Source of the DNA: an uncultured Alphaproteobacteria bacterium
GTDB taxonomy: Bacteria; Pseudomonadota; Alphaproteobacteria; RF32; CAG-239
Direction: 5' to 3'
Assembly: GCA_944392295.1 (NCBI GenBank)
Contig: CALXWE010000002.1
Location: 1 to 64,000 of the forward strand
Length of the DNA stretch: 64,000 nucleotides
Position numbers and translations under genes: made by a program
Part shown: positions 27,181-36,392 of the stretch, in pieces
Layout: the number at the start of each line of letters is the position of its first letter
Position numbering within the stretch: the stretch's first letter is position 1
The notes under the pieces: generated by a model
Database searches by the model: none
What the model saw: the letters and a program-made list of their open reading frames with translations, nothing else
Told to the model about the DNA's origin: nothing

Positions 27181-27855
27181 ATGGACTGGATTTATACTGT
27201 TGGTATTGTTGTATCAATACTGGTGATGATTCTAGGAATCGGAACTTGTATGTACTGCGTTGATATGTATCAAAACAAACGTACGGCAAGTAAAAGCTCT
27301 AATGCGGCAACTATAATAGCGATTGTCATAGCTGTTGTTGCCATTGTACTGGGTGTGGTATTTTTTAAAGAAGATACCATACGCTGGGTAATTGCCGGAT
27401 GTGCTCTAATGCTAGTGGCCTTAACAATGATTATCGGTTATGTTGCAGATGTAGATTACGGCAAAATGGAAACCGAACCAGAATGGTCTCATCCTTTATT
27501 TGTTCATCTGTTATTTATTATGGCAGTAGCCGCAATTCCTGTGGGGCACTTTTGCGGAACATATGTCGAAAATAAGCAGACTGAATACAAATACATAAAT
27601 GGCGAGACAAAAACCATTGCCGCTGTAAAGATTCTTCCTGTTATGGAAATGCAGTATGAATATGTTGACGGTGGTCATGCACAAGCTATGCTTCCTAAGG
27701 GCAAAAAGTCTGTTAATCAAGTGTTTTTGATAATGACTGACGGAACTATCATTGCTTTATCAAGGCAAAATGAAAACCTTGACTATAAAATGTTATATCC
27801 GGTTGGAGATACAATCCGGATTTATAAGGGCAAGCCTGTAGAACTGCGTTATTGA
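27181..27855 (+). CDS. Membrane protein with C-terminal soluble domain, function unknown
   Basis: 224 residues. Three or four helices in the first half (TVGIVVSILVMILGIGTCMY, AATIIAIVIAVVAIVLGVVF, WVIAGCALMLVALTMIIGYV, LFVHLLFIMAVAAIPVGHF) precede a soluble domain of about 95 residues (FCGTYVENKQTEYKYING...) that is beta-rich and probably periplasmic. No enzyme motif. Like the gene before it, it is a stand-alone unit with its own terminator; the two might be related orphans but I see no clear similarity. Confidence 0.6.
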   Translation: MDWIYTVGIVVSILVMILGIGTCMYCVDMYQNKRTASKSSNAATIIAIVIAVVAIVLGVVFFKEDTIRWVIAGCALMLVALTMIIGYVADVDYGKMETEPEWSHPLFVHLLFIMAVAAIPVGHFCGTYVENKQTEYKYINGETKTIAAVKILPVMEMQYEYVDGGHAQAMLPKGKKSVNQVFLIMTDGTIIALSRQNENLDYKMLYPVGDTIRIYKGKPVELRY

Positions 27856-27865
27856 AAATGATTTT

Positions 27866-27900
27866 AAAATACCCGTCCTTTGAACAAGAACGGGTATTTT
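27866..27900 (+). terminator. Terminator after the gene at 27181
   Basis: AAAATACCCGT and ACGGGTATTTT form a perfect 11-bp stem around a 13-base loop. Confidence 0.85.
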
Positions 27901-27942
27901 AGCTATATAAAGACATCTTTTCGGCAGGCAGCAAAAAAACAT

Positions 27943-27970
27943 TTGACATTAAACTTTTTTATTGTAATAT
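27943..27970 (+). promoter_or_regulatory. tRNA-Ala promoter
   Basis: TTGACA (27943-27948) and TAATAT (27965-27970) are 16 bp apart. The GCCGTC stretch just after the -10 box is a GC-rich discriminator, typical of stable-RNA promoters under stringent control. The tRNA begins 15 bases later. Confidence 0.85.
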
Positions 27971-27985
27971 GCCGTCTAGTCCGTT

Positions 27986-28045
<60 letters not shown>

Positions 28046-28061
<16 letters not shown>

Positions 28062-28645
28062 ATTTTCAAGCACTGTAGTTTTTAGTTAAACTCAGTGCTT
28101 TTTTATTGCCTATCTTTTAGGGGAATCTCACCCCTACGGGGTTCGGTCTTACTTCGTAAGTGTTGCTCTATTTTTAGCAACACTAACTCCGTTTCGGGCA
28201 AGATGGTGTAACGCTCGCTCTTTTCGCCTATCGGCTCATCGCTTGCTAACACCAACTGATGCTTCCCGGCAAAAAATGTCCACCGGACATTTTTTTCTCG
28301 GGACAGCCCCCTCAGCTCCACCAATTTTCAAGCACTGCAGTTTTTAAGTAAACTCAGTGCTTTTTTGTTGCCTTTATCTTTGAGGGGAATCTCACCCCTA
28401 CGGGGTTCGTCTTACTCCGTAAGTGTTGCTCTATTTTTAGCAACACTAACTCCGTTTCGGGCAAGATGGTGTAACGCTCGCTCTTTTCGCCTGTCGGCTC
28501 ATCGCTTGCTAACACCAACTGATGCTTCCCGGCAAAAAATGTCCACCGGACATTTTTTTCTCGGGACAGCCCCCTCAGCTCCACCAATTTTTAAGCACTG
28601 TAGTTTTTAATTAAACTCAGTGCTTTTTTGTTGCCTTTATCTTTT
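28046..28645 (+). repeat. Tandem repeat of tRNA-Ala 3' end, terminator and a hairpin-rich module
   Basis: The last 16 nt of the tRNA (CCCCTCAGCTCCACCA) recur at 28308-28323 and 28571-28586, each followed by the same terminator. Period is 262-263 bp. Between the copies lies a module of about 195 bp (28113-28307 and its copy) with three hairpins: CTTAC-TTC-GTAAG, TGTTGCT/AGCAACA and an 11-bp AAAAAATGTCC/GGACATTTTTT stem. Two full units and one partial unit are present; the copies differ at only a few bases. No protein of its own is convincing. It looks like a mobile or amplified element anchored on the tRNA tail. Confidence 0.9.
28068..28104 (+). terminator. tRNA-Ala terminator (repeated at about 28330 and 28593)
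   Basis: AAGCACTG and CAGTGCTT pair around a 17-base loop and are followed by TTTT. The same hairpin recurs in each repeat unit. Confidence 0.85.
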
Positions 28646-28691
28646 ACATTCTTTCCCGTAAATTTTAATATTGCAATATGCTTGTTTTTCT

Positions 28692-28719
28692 TTGACATAG
28701 CGCTTATTTATTCTATGAT
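28692..28719 (+). promoter_or_regulatory. Promoter of the Mla-type operon
   Basis: TTGACA (28692-28697) and TATGAT (28714-28719) with a 16-bp spacer, 18 bases before ATG 28738; close to the sigma-70 consensus. Confidence 0.75.
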
Positions 28720-28737
28720 ACTTGTATTGGTGATGAT

Positions 28738-29850
28738 ATGACCCAGTTAATGAATTTTAATGTTAATAATAATATCCTAACTCTATCGTTGGGCGGTGAT
28801 TTTGTGCGCTTTGAACAAACCGACCAACTTTATGCCGCCGCCAACTCCGCTCCTGTTAAAAAAATTATCATTACCTCCGATAATACCTTAAAAAATTGGG
28901 ACTCTTCCCTTTTGTTGATTCTATTCAAACTCAAAAATATTGCCGATACTCGCAAAATTGATTTTCAAACCCAAAATCTGCCTGACGGACTGACTCGTAT
29001 GCTATTGCTTGCCACTGCCGTTAAACCTCATCATGACATATCGCTAAATCATCATGAACCGCTTTTAGATAGAATCGGCGGCTATTGGCTCAATTTATAT
29101 AATGTCTTTATGAAAGGGTTTGATTTTGCCATAGATAATATCTTGTCCTTGGCTAAATTTGTCAGCGGTAAAAGCGTTACTCGTAAAGTTGACTTTTTGT
29201 TTGCTCTTGAAGACTGCGGACCTAAGGCTTTGGGTATTGTCTCTCTTATAAGCTTTATGGTCGGACTTATTTTGGCCTTTGTCGGCGCCATCCAACTTAA
29301 AACTTTCGGGGCTCAGGTTTATGTTGCAAGTTTGGTTACTATCGGAATGATACGCATTATGGGCGCTATTATGGTCGGCATTATTATGGCTGGTCGTACC
29401 GGCGCTTCATTTGCCGCAACTCTCGGCACCATGCAGGTTAATGAAGAAATTGATGCCCTCAAAACCATGGGCATACCTATTTCCGACTTTTTAGTATTAC
29501 CCCGTCTGGCAGCCATGATTATTGCTATGCCTTTGCTTACCATGCTTGCTGATTTTATGGGTATGCTCGGCGGCGGATTTGTCGGTGTTATGCTTCTGGA
29601 TATTCCGGCTTCCGAATATTGGCGCTATTCTTGGAAGGCTTGGAGTATGTCTAACTTTTGGGTCGGTATTTTTCACGGATTTGTCTTTGCTTTTATTATA
29701 TCTCTTTGCGGTTGTTATTACGGTATTAACAGCGGTCGTAACGCCGACGGCGTCGGTGTAGCCACTACCAAAGCCGTTGTTTCGGCTATCGTCTGGATGA
29801 TCGTTGCAACAGGTATTATCACTTTTATTTTTGAAAGGTTGGGAATATGA
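28738..29850 (+). CDS. mlaE: Mla-type ABC transporter permease with N-terminal STAS-like domain
   Basis: 370 residues. The first ~115 form an STAS-like domain (ILTLSLGGDFVRFEQ, LLLILFKLKNIADTRKI), then five or six membrane helices in the MlaE pattern: GAIQLKTFGAQVYVASLV, GIIMAGRTGASFAATLGTM and EEIDALKTMGIPISDFLVLPR. MlaE is the inner-membrane permease of the machinery that moves phospholipids between the two membranes. The STAS fusion replaces the separate MlaB protein of E. coli. It overlaps the ATPase gene by four bases, and the operon continues with the MCE protein and a lipoprotein. Confidence 0.9.
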   Translation: MTQLMNFNVNNNILTLSLGGDFVRFEQTDQLYAAANSAPVKKIIITSDNTLKNWDSSLLLILFKLKNIADTRKIDFQTQNLPDGLTRMLLLATAVKPHHDISLNHHEPLLDRIGGYWLNLYNVFMKGFDFAIDNILSLAKFVSGKSVTRKVDFLFALEDCGPKALGIVSLISFMVGLILAFVGAIQLKTFGAQVYVASLVTIGMIRIMGAIMVGIIMAGRTGASFAATLGTMQVNEEIDALKTMGIPISDFLVLPRLAAMIIAMPLLTMLADFMGMLGGGFVGVMLLDIPASEYWRYSWKAWSMSNFWVGIFHGFVFAFIISLCGCYYGINSGRNADGVGVATTKAVVSAIVWMIVATGIITFIFERLGI

Positions 29851-30614
29851 TAAAAGATAAAATTATTGCCCAACATTTGCAGGTTGCTTACGGTCCTAAA
29901 GTGATTATTAAGACTGCCGATTTTGCCGTTAAAGAAAACGATATTTTTATCATTATGGGCGGCTCAGGTTGCGGAAAAAGCAGTATGCTCCGCGTTTTAA
30001 CCGGATTGCTTCCTCCGGCTCAGGGAACTTTTTTTGTAAATGGTATCGATTACCCGAAGGCTGACGATAATACAAAATTGGAAATTATGAAAAAAGTCGG
30101 CATTCTATACCAAAGCGGCGGGCTTTTTTCTTCTATGACTTTGGCTGAAAACATTGCCCTGCCCTTGCAAAAATACAGCGATTACTCACCTTCTACGATT
30201 GCCGATTTGGTCAACTTAAAACTTTCTTTGGTGGGACTTGCAGGATTTAATGACTACTATCCTTCCGAAATCAGCGGCGGTATGAAAAAACGTGCCGGTT
30301 TGGCCAGAGCCTTGGCCCTTGACCCGGAAATTGTTTATTTTGACGAACCTTCCGCTGGTTTGGACCCTATAAGCTCGGCTCGCTTGGACGATTTAATGAA
30401 AGATATTAATCAAAATTTAGGCACGACTTTAGTGGTGGTTACTCACGAATTGGATTCAATTTTTAATATCGGAACCAACTCCATCTTTATTGATGCTGCC
30501 TCCAAAACTATATCGGCTCAAGGTAATCCGCACGATTTATTGAAAAATCCGCCTAATGAAAATGTTTTTAACTTTTTAACTCGGGAACAAGAAAATGCAA
30601 AAACAGCCAAATAA
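29847..30614 (+). CDS. mlaF: Mla-type ABC transporter ATPase
   Basis: 255 residues. Walker A is GGSGCGKSSML, the Q-loop is YQSGGLFSSMTL, the signature is ISGGMKKRAGLARAL, Walker B is IVYFDEPSAGLDP and the switch His is in VVVTHELDS. FSSMTLAENIALPL is characteristic of the MlaF/MKL branch. It powers phospholipid transport from the cytoplasmic face. Overlaps mlaE by four bases and the MCE gene by 20 bases. Confidence 0.92.
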   Translation: MIKDKIIAQHLQVAYGPKVIIKTADFAVKENDIFIIMGGSGCGKSSMLRVLTGLLPPAQGTFFVNGIDYPKADDNTKLEIMKKVGILYQSGGLFSSMTLAENIALPLQKYSDYSPSTIADLVNLKLSLVGLAGFNDYYPSEISGGMKKRAGLARALALDPEIVYFDEPSAGLDPISSARLDDLMKDINQNLGTTLVVVTHELDSIFNIGTNSIFIDAASKTISAQGNPHDLLKNPPNENVFNFLTREQENAKTAK

Positions 30615-31386
30615 AAAGAAAATTGCCATATTTGTTATTTTAGGATTTGCCGTTATGCTCGGCATTCTCTTAAAAAATGTTGTTGCCAGATTAACTACCG
30701 ATCAAAAAAATCTGGCAGTTATGTATTTTTCCGAATCCATTAACGGATTAAATGTCGGTTCGCCCGTTGTATACCAGGGCGTACAGGTCGGCAAGGTCGT
30801 TAATATTGAAATTATGACCGACCCTAAAACTTTGGAATTCAGCATACCTGTATATGCACGTTTTTCTACCGATGAAGATGATATAAAAATACTTAATTCC
30901 AGCCAAAAAATTAATCGCAGAATGGTCTTAAAAACGCTTATCGAAAAAGGTTTGCGTGCCCGTTTAACAACTCAAAATCTGCTTACCGGACAGCTTATGA
31001 TTGAACTGCAAATGCTGCCCAATACTCCCATTGTTTTGCAACAACCCGAAAATAATCAGAATATTTTTGAAATACCTACAACCCTCTCAGCTTTGGGCGG
31101 AATTTCAAAAGATTTGCAGGACTTGCCGTTAAAACAGATTTTGGCTCGCGCCGACAATGTTCTATCAGAACTTGAAAAAGGTGTGCCTCAGGTTTTGCAA
31201 AGCTTTGCCAAACTCGGCGATAACCTTAATTTATACACCAACAAATCAGCTCCGCAAACCGCCCAGACCTTAAATCAGCTCAATAGAACCTTACGCGATG
31301 TCAGTGCCGCCGCGTTATCGGTTAAAAATTTATCTGACTATTTGGAACGCCACCCAGATGCTTTAATTAAAGGTAAAAAGGAATAA
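30595..31386 (+). CDS. mlaD: MCE-domain substrate-binding protein (MlaD-like)
   Basis: 263 residues. One N-terminal membrane helix (about 7-25, KIAIFVILGFAVMLGILLKN) is followed by an MCE domain (LAVMYFSESINGLNVGSPVVYQGVQVGKV) and a helical C-terminal extension (about 170-263) containing a heptad-like stretch LARADNVLSELEKGVPQVLQ. MlaD hexamers hold lipid in the periplasm on the MlaE permease. The 20-base overlap with mlaF makes coupling likely. Longer than E. coli MlaD (183 residues), closer to PqiB-like or Mycobacterium-type proteins in its tail. Confidence 0.88.
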   Translation: MQKQPNKKKIAIFVILGFAVMLGILLKNVVARLTTDQKNLAVMYFSESINGLNVGSPVVYQGVQVGKVVNIEIMTDPKTLEFSIPVYARFSTDEDDIKILNSSQKINRRMVLKTLIEKGLRARLTTQNLLTGQLMIELQMLPNTPIVLQQPENNQNIFEIPTTLSALGGISKDLQDLPLKQILARADNVLSELEKGVPQVLQSFAKLGDNLNLYTNKSAPQTAQTLNQLNRTLRDVSAAALSVKNLSDYLERHPDALIKGKKE

Positions 31387-31389
31387 ATC

Positions 31390-31956
31390 ATGAAAAAACT
31401 TATTGCTTTAATTTTGTTGTTACCCATACTTCAGGGATGCTTTTCTTCAACTCCCAACAGTAGGTTTTATCTGCTCGAAAATGCTTTAGAGCCGCAAGTT
31501 GTATCTAAAAGAAAAATAAGTATTGCCGTACAGGATATTATTATTCCGCAATACTTGGAAAAACCGCAGATTATTTTGCAGCGCCCTAACTCCCCGGAGC
31601 TTGAAATATCCGAATTTAACCGCTGGGCATCAGACTTAAATTATATGCTCCAAAATTTGCTTATCGGTAATTTGCAAAATGCCATGCCTAATGCTACCAT
31701 AAAACCCTTGGCGTTCGGGGCAACTACCAATGTTGTGGTTAAAGTTAATTTGGAAAAATTCGGCGGCTGGTTTAACGAAAATGCTTATGTTAAAGGAAAT
31801 TGGCAAGTTATCGACACCTACGGAAAAATCTTGACACAGAATAATTTTAATCTAAAACAACCTTCAGGACCCAACTTTGCTACTTATGTTAAGGCCTTAA
31901 GTGCCATGTGGAACGAGGTAGCTGTTGAGATTGCTAAAAGCATAAGCAAACTTTGA
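31390..31956 (+). CDS. ABC-type transport auxiliary lipoprotein (PqiC-like)
   Basis: 188 residues with a lipobox (ILQGC, Cys about 17). The fold pattern is a PqiC-like ABC_trans_aux domain: RFYLLENALEP near the start, IPQYLEKPQIILQ, ISEFNRWASDLNYML and a C-terminal helix ALSAMWNEVAVEIAKSI. Such outer-membrane lipoproteins work with MCE transporters. It ends the operon three bases behind mlaD. It takes the place of the soluble MlaC carrier gene, which is not in this operon. Confidence 0.8.
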   Translation: MKKLIALILLLPILQGCFSSTPNSRFYLLENALEPQVVSKRKISIAVQDIIIPQYLEKPQIILQRPNSPELEISEFNRWASDLNYMLQNLLIGNLQNAMPNATIKPLAFGATTNVVVKVNLEKFGGWFNENAYVKGNWQVIDTYGKILTQNNFNLKQPSGPNFATYVKALSAMWNEVAVEIAKSISKL

Positions 31957-31977
31957 TAAATGTTTTGGACTAATTAA

Positions 31978-32841
31978 ATGACTAATTTTCAGATTTTCAT
32001 CGGATTGTTAATTATGCTTTCCATGATTATTCGTCCGTTTTTATACAAACCTGCAGCCAAATATTTTCCGGCAGAAATGTCTGCCGCCTTTACCAGTACT
32101 TGGTTGATTGTCGGGTTAATAATAAGTTTTCCGATTTTTGGGCATCTAATTACGCAAAATGCCACAAAAATTATTACCTCACCTTATATTTTTTTAGGCA
32201 TATTAAAAGGTATTCTTTTATGGTGGCTGATTAAATTGCAACAGGTCGTAAACAAAGAAAGCACTTCTTCTTCGGTGTTTTTTGGCTTTATTGCGTTGGC
32301 TTTAGGCTCATTAATAAATAATCTGTTCTTTCATGAAGGTCTTAAACTCTTTCAGCTATTATGTATTTGCGGTTTCGGAATTTTAGGTATATTTTTTATG
32401 CTGAAAGGCGACGCTAAAAGAATGTCTGCTTATGGCAAAATTTCCTTTGGCTTGATTGTGTTATTTGCTGCCGGCTTTAGCGTTACCGATCACTTGGCCA
32501 TTCCGCAGGTGGGCTGGTATCCGCATTTGTGGATTTCATCTGTTACTATGTTTATTGCCGCTTGTTTACATGGAATTTCTAAAACCGATTTTATAAATAT
32601 ATTTAAAAATACCAGTCTTGCCGTTGCCGGAATATTTTACGTAGTTTCAGAGTTTTTGATAGTATATTCTTCAATTAATTTACTGCCGGTTTCGTTTGTG
32701 GCCGTGTTTATGCGGATTGCTGCCCCGGTAGTTATGGTGTTATCAGCTTTTAAATACAAAGAACAAAGCTGGCAAAATCAATTGTTGTTCGGAATTATAG
32801 CCTTGGCGCTTGCTATTCCGTTGATTTTTATAAAGGCATAA
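31978..32841 (+). CDS. DMT/EamA-like multi-pass membrane protein
   Basis: 287 residues with about ten helices in two similar halves, the usual drug/metabolite transporter topology. Helices include FQIFIGLLIMLSMIIRPFLY, SAAFTSTWLIVGLIISFPIF and LLFGIIALALAIPLIFI near the end. The substrate cannot be told. It follows the Mla-type operon by 21 bp and alr follows by 4 bp, so read-through is likely. Family assignment rests on topology only. Confidence 0.6.
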   Translation: MTNFQIFIGLLIMLSMIIRPFLYKPAAKYFPAEMSAAFTSTWLIVGLIISFPIFGHLITQNATKIITSPYIFLGILKGILLWWLIKLQQVVNKESTSSSVFFGFIALALGSLINNLFFHEGLKLFQLLCICGFGILGIFFMLKGDAKRMSAYGKISFGLIVLFAAGFSVTDHLAIPQVGWYPHLWISSVTMFIAACLHGISKTDFINIFKNTSLAVAGIFYVVSEFLIVYSSINLLPVSFVAVFMRIAAPVVMVLSAFKYKEQSWQNQLLFGIIALALAIPLIFIKA

Positions 32842-32845
32842 ATAA

Positions 32846-33937
32846 ATGACCATACTTACTCAACCTGTTTTGGAAATTAACTTAAAACATTTAATTGATA
32901 ATTTTAAAACCTTAAAACAAATTGCGCACCCGGCAATTGCCGCCGCCGTACTTAAAGATGACGCTTACGGTTTGGGCGCTAAAAAGATTGCCCAGTTATT
33001 GTATGATGAAGTAAAATGCAAGCACTTTTTTGTGGCTCACGGTGTGGAAGGTGCTCAAATAGCTCCGCTTGTTCCCGATGCCGAAATTTATGTTTTGCAA
33101 GGTTGCGGGCAAGACAGTTTAGAATATTTTACTCAACACAAAAACTTAATTCCGGTTATAAGCTGTCCGCAGATGCTCTATTTTTGGAAAGAAAATCGCC
33201 CCGATAAAAGAAAAGCGGTTATTCATATTGAAACAGGCTTAAATCGTCTCGGCTTCAGAGAAGATGAATTACAACATTTAACCAAAGACGATATAAAGAT
33301 GTTTAGCATGGTAATGTCACATTTAGCCTGCGGCGATGAAAAAGACCACTTTATGAATGCTTACCAATTAAGCAATTTTGAAAGATTGAAAAAAACTTAT
33401 TTTCCTAAAATGCCGGCTTCACTTTCAGCTTCGGACGGTGTGTTTTTAGGTTCTGATTTTGCTCAAGATATGGTGCGTTTAGGTGCGGCAATGTACGGTA
33501 TAAACACCGCTCCTTATCGCGAAAAGCAAATGAAAAATGTGGTAAAAGTTACCGCTCCGGTTTTGCAAATTGAAAATTTGGCTCAAGGACAGTTTGTCGG
33601 TTATTCGGCAACTTACAGAGCCAACACTAATCGCAAAATTGCAATCGTTTCCATAGGTTACGGCGACGGATTGCCGCGTTCGCTTTCCAATGTCGGAAAA
33701 TTGTTTTTCAAAACCGGCGGCGAATTAAATGAAGCCCGTATTATCGGCAGAGTTTCAATGGATAATGTTATTTGCGATGTTACCAATGTTAAAAATTTAA
33801 AAGTCGGCGACACCGCCTACTTAACCGATGATTTTTATACCTTAGATGATATGGGAAGAGATGCTAACACAATCTCGTATGAGATTATGTCAAGACTTGG
33901 TAAAAACCAACGCTTTATCCGTAAATATATTTACTAA
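32846..33937 (+). CDS. alr: Alanine racemase
   Basis: 363 residues. The PLP lysine lies in AAVLKDDAYGLGA (Lys about 37). LNRLGF, SHLACGDE, ASDGVF, VRLGAAMYGIN and SIGYGDGLPR follow in the order of the fold-III racemases; MDNVICDVT and EIMSRLG are near the C-terminus. It supplies D-Ala for peptidoglycan in the cytoplasm. The Asp-Asp after the lysine (LKDDAYG, usually VKANAYG) is a variation seen in alphaproteobacteria. It is convergent with recG, three bases apart. Confidence 0.9.
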   Translation: MTILTQPVLEINLKHLIDNFKTLKQIAHPAIAAAVLKDDAYGLGAKKIAQLLYDEVKCKHFFVAHGVEGAQIAPLVPDAEIYVLQGCGQDSLEYFTQHKNLIPVISCPQMLYFWKENRPDKRKAVIHIETGLNRLGFREDELQHLTKDDIKMFSMVMSHLACGDEKDHFMNAYQLSNFERLKKTYFPKMPASLSASDGVFLGSDFAQDMVRLGAAMYGINTAPYREKQMKNVVKVTAPVLQIENLAQGQFVGYSATYRANTNRKIAIVSIGYGDGLPRSLSNVGKLFFKTGGELNEARIIGRVSMDNVICDVTNVKNLKVGDTAYLTDDFYTLDDMGRDANTISYEIMSRLGKNQRFIRKYIY

Positions 33938-33940
33938 ACA

Positions 33941-36025
33941 TTATCCGGCTTTGTAGGTTTTAAAAGCCTTATCTTGCTCAAATAAATAAAGCAAGATTCT
34001 TAGGGCTTGTCCGCGTTTGCTTTCTAAATTTTTATCGGTTTGCAAAATCAGCTCGGCGTCTTTGCGGGCGGTATAAAGCAAGTCTTTATCAACACTTAAA
34101 TCGGCCAATCTAAACTGCGTAAAGCCCGATTGACGCGTACCCAAAACTTCGCCGCCGCCTCTTAATTCCAAATCTTTTTCGGCAATTAAAAATCCGTCTT
34201 CGCTGTTTTTCATAATATTTAACCGCTCTCTTGAAGTTTCACCCAAAGGATAACCGTAAAGCAAAATACAGGTTGAAGCTTCATAACCGCGTTTAATGCG
34301 TCCGCGTAACTGGTGGAGCTGGGCCAGCCCGAAACGCTCGGCTTGCTCGATTATCATAATGGTAGCCTCGGGCACGTTAACCCCAACCTCAATTACCGTA
34401 GTGGCTACCAATAAATTGATATCGCCGTTTTTAAAACGCTCCATTACCGCGTCTTTTTCTTTTTCCTTCATTTTGCCGTGAACTAACCCTACTTTATCGC
34501 CAAAGATTTTTTGTAAGGTTTTATAACGTTCTTCGGCGGCGGCTAAATCGGTCTTTTCGGATTCTTCGACCAAAGGACAAACCCAATAAGCTCGGGTTTT
34601 ATTTGAAATTTTACGCTTTAACGCTGCCACTATTTCCGAAAGTTTACTTACCGGAATAACACGGGTATCAACCGGTTTCCGACCTTTGGGGAGTTCATCT
34701 ATTTTGGAGTATTCCATATCGCCGTATTGTGTTAATACCAAAGTTCTGGGAATCGGCGTTGCCGTCATGACCAAAACATCGGGTTTAACTCCTTTGTTAG
34801 TTAATTCCAATCTTTGATTAACCCCAAAACGATGTTGCTCGTCTACCACTACGCAGGATAGATTTTTAAATGTTACATCTTCGGTAAATAAAGCATGAGT
34901 ACCTACCAAAATATCTATTTTACCAAGGGCTAAATCACTTAAAATTTCTTGCCGCTTTTTACCTTTTATTTTGCCGGTTAAAAGCTCAATTCTAATGCCT
35001 ACCATATCTGCCCATGCCGACATGGTTTCCATATGCTGTTTGGCCAAAATTTCGGTAGGAGCCATAATAGCGGCCTGCATATGGCACTCTACGGCGTTTA
35101 ACATGGTTAAAAAGGCTACAACCGTTTTACCGCTGCCGACATCGCCTTGTAACAAACGCAGCATTTGATAAGATGAAGCTTGGTCGGTAAAAATTTCAGA
35201 TAAAACACGCTCTTGAGCCGAGGTTAAATTAAAACCCAAACCGTCTAAAAGTTTTTTACGCAATAAACCACTGCCTTTAATGCTTCGGCCTTGCTGCTTT
35301 TTTACCCGTTGACGAGCAATACACAGTGCTAATTGATTGGCTAACAATTCATCGTAAGCAAGCCGCTTGCGAGCCGGAGAATCATTTTCTACATCAGACG
35401 GCTTTAAGGGGTGATGAGCCATATATAAAGCCTGATTAAAAGACATAAAATGTTGCTTAATTAAAAAGTTTTCATCTTGCCATTCAGGCAAAGTCGGTAC
35501 TAAAGACAGAGCCTGCTTTTGCAATTTTAAAAGCATTTTGTTAGATACCCCGGCGCAAAGCGGATAAACCGGTTCTATACTTTGCAACTCGGCAAGTTTA
35601 TCGACAGAAACCATATAATCGGGGTGATTCATTTGCAAAGCGGAATTAAAAATTTCCAGCTTACCGCTTATGGCTTTATAGCTGTTAAGCGGCATACCTT
35701 TTTGCAAAGAATCTTTATAATACTTAAAAAAGTTAAGTGTTAAATCGGCAGTACCGTCGGTTACGATAATTTTATAAGGTTGCTTTTTGGTAGGCGGCAC
35801 AATATGTTCCAACACCTTAACTTTGCCGGTCCAGATATGCCCGCTTTGAGCATATTTTAAAGGGTCGCCGTAAGTACGATCAATAACATTTATCGGTAAA
35901 TGCCACAACAAATCGACCACTTTGGAACCCTGACATAAGCCTGCCACCAATTTATAATAGCGGCTGCCGATGCCTTTTAATTTTTCGATTGATATAAACA
36001 GCGGATTTAAAATTTCCGGACGCAT
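33941..36025 (-). CDS. recG: ATP-dependent DNA helicase RecG
   Basis: 694 residues. The N-terminal wedge domain (HIWTGKVKVLEHIVPP) is followed by the helicase core: Walker A LLQGDVGSGKTVVA, the DEQH box VVDEQHRFGVNQR, TATPIPRTL and QLRGRIKRG. The C-terminal LELRGGGEVLGTRQSG block is diagnostic for RecG. It rewinds and reverses stalled forks. Length is normal. Confidence 0.95.
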   Translation of the reverse strand: MRPEILNPLFISIEKLKGIGSRYYKLVAGLCQGSKVVDLLWHLPINVIDRTYGDPLKYAQSGHIWTGKVKVLEHIVPPTKKQPYKIIVTDGTADLTLNFFKYYKDSLQKGMPLNSYKAISGKLEIFNSALQMNHPDYMVSVDKLAELQSIEPVYPLCAGVSNKMLLKLQKQALSLVPTLPEWQDENFLIKQHFMSFNQALYMAHHPLKPSDVENDSPARKRLAYDELLANQLALCIARQRVKKQQGRSIKGSGLLRKKLLDGLGFNLTSAQERVLSEIFTDQASSYQMLRLLQGDVGSGKTVVAFLTMLNAVECHMQAAIMAPTEILAKQHMETMSAWADMVGIRIELLTGKIKGKKRQEILSDLALGKIDILVGTHALFTEDVTFKNLSCVVVDEQHRFGVNQRLELTNKGVKPDVLVMTATPIPRTLVLTQYGDMEYSKIDELPKGRKPVDTRVIPVSKLSEIVAALKRKISNKTRAYWVCPLVEESEKTDLAAAEERYKTLQKIFGDKVGLVHGKMKEKEKDAVMERFKNGDINLLVATTVIEVGVNVPEATIMIIEQAERFGLAQLHQLRGRIKRGYEASTCILLYGYPLGETSRERLNIMKNSEDGFLIAEKDLELRGGGEVLGTRQSGFTQFRLADLSVDKDLLYTARKDAELILQTDKNLESKRGQALRILLYLFEQDKAFKTYKAG

Positions 36026-36139
36026 TACCTACCCCTTATTACCCATACTGAAGCATTGTAGCTCTCAAGTAAAACTTTGTAAATTTTTCTTAAAAAGTTA
36101 TGGACAGTCTATATCAACATTGTTGAAAAATTTTTACGG

Positions 36140-36239
36140 ATAAAAAATAAGTGGCTTTGGATGGACGGTGTTTCCCATCATTACAACACAAATACGTTGT
36201 GTTCTGCAGTTGCACCGATTTTCTGCTCTTCAAAGCCAC
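36140..36239 (-). ncRNA. Candidate structured RNA, copy 1
   Basis: A perfect 9-bp closing stem, GTGGCTTTG (36151-36159) with CAAAGCCAC (36231-36239), encloses about 71 nt. On the minus strand the 3' arm is followed by a U-rich run (36140-36150), as in a terminator-ended small RNA. Inside are a GAUGG/CCAUC hairpin, an AACACAA/UUGUGUU hairpin and a possible CGGUG/CACCG pseudoknot. The core pattern GGATGGAC-N7-CCCATCAT next to one closing arm and TGCTC next to the other is shared with the element at 37134-37230, while the stems themselves differ by compensating bases. I recognise no known family. Confidence 0.55.
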
Positions 36240-36243
36240 CACA

Positions 36244-36339
36244 TTTATATAGTATTTGTCACTATATAAAACTTGCATTAGATTGACAAATAACCTAATA
36301 ACATCAATACGTTAAGCTAAAAGCATAAATTTGTCAATC
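36244..36339. promoter_or_regulatory. Two inverted repeats in the recG upstream region
   Basis: TTTATATAGT (36244-36253) and ACTATATAAA (36261-36270) form a perfect 10-bp palindrome with a seven-base centre. GATTGACAAAT (36281-36291) and ATTTGTCAATC (36329-36339) form a perfect 11-bp pair 37 bp apart. The latter includes TTGACA-like boxes in both directions. They may be operators or divergent promoters. Confidence 0.5.
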
Positions 36340-36352
36340 CTAATGACAAAGC

Positions 36353-36392
36353 CGAACATTTTCGAACAAAACCGAACAAAATCGAACAATTC
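36353..36392 (+). repeat. Four 10-bp iterons, CGAACAWWWY-like
   Basis: CGAACATTTT, CGAACAAAAC, CGAACAAAAT and CGAACAATTC stand head to tail with exactly 10-bp spacing, about one turn of the helix, so a bound protein would line up on one face. No gene start is obvious just downstream on the plus strand. Confidence 0.8.

Noticed and set aside
28103-28587. Two similar minus-strand frames starting MVELRGLSREKN (28103-28324 and 28354-28587)
   Set aside because: They are antisense readings of the tRNA-Ala 3' end and of the repeated module. MVELRG is a common false translation of tRNA tails; there is no ribosome site, and the two are similar only because the DNA is repeated.
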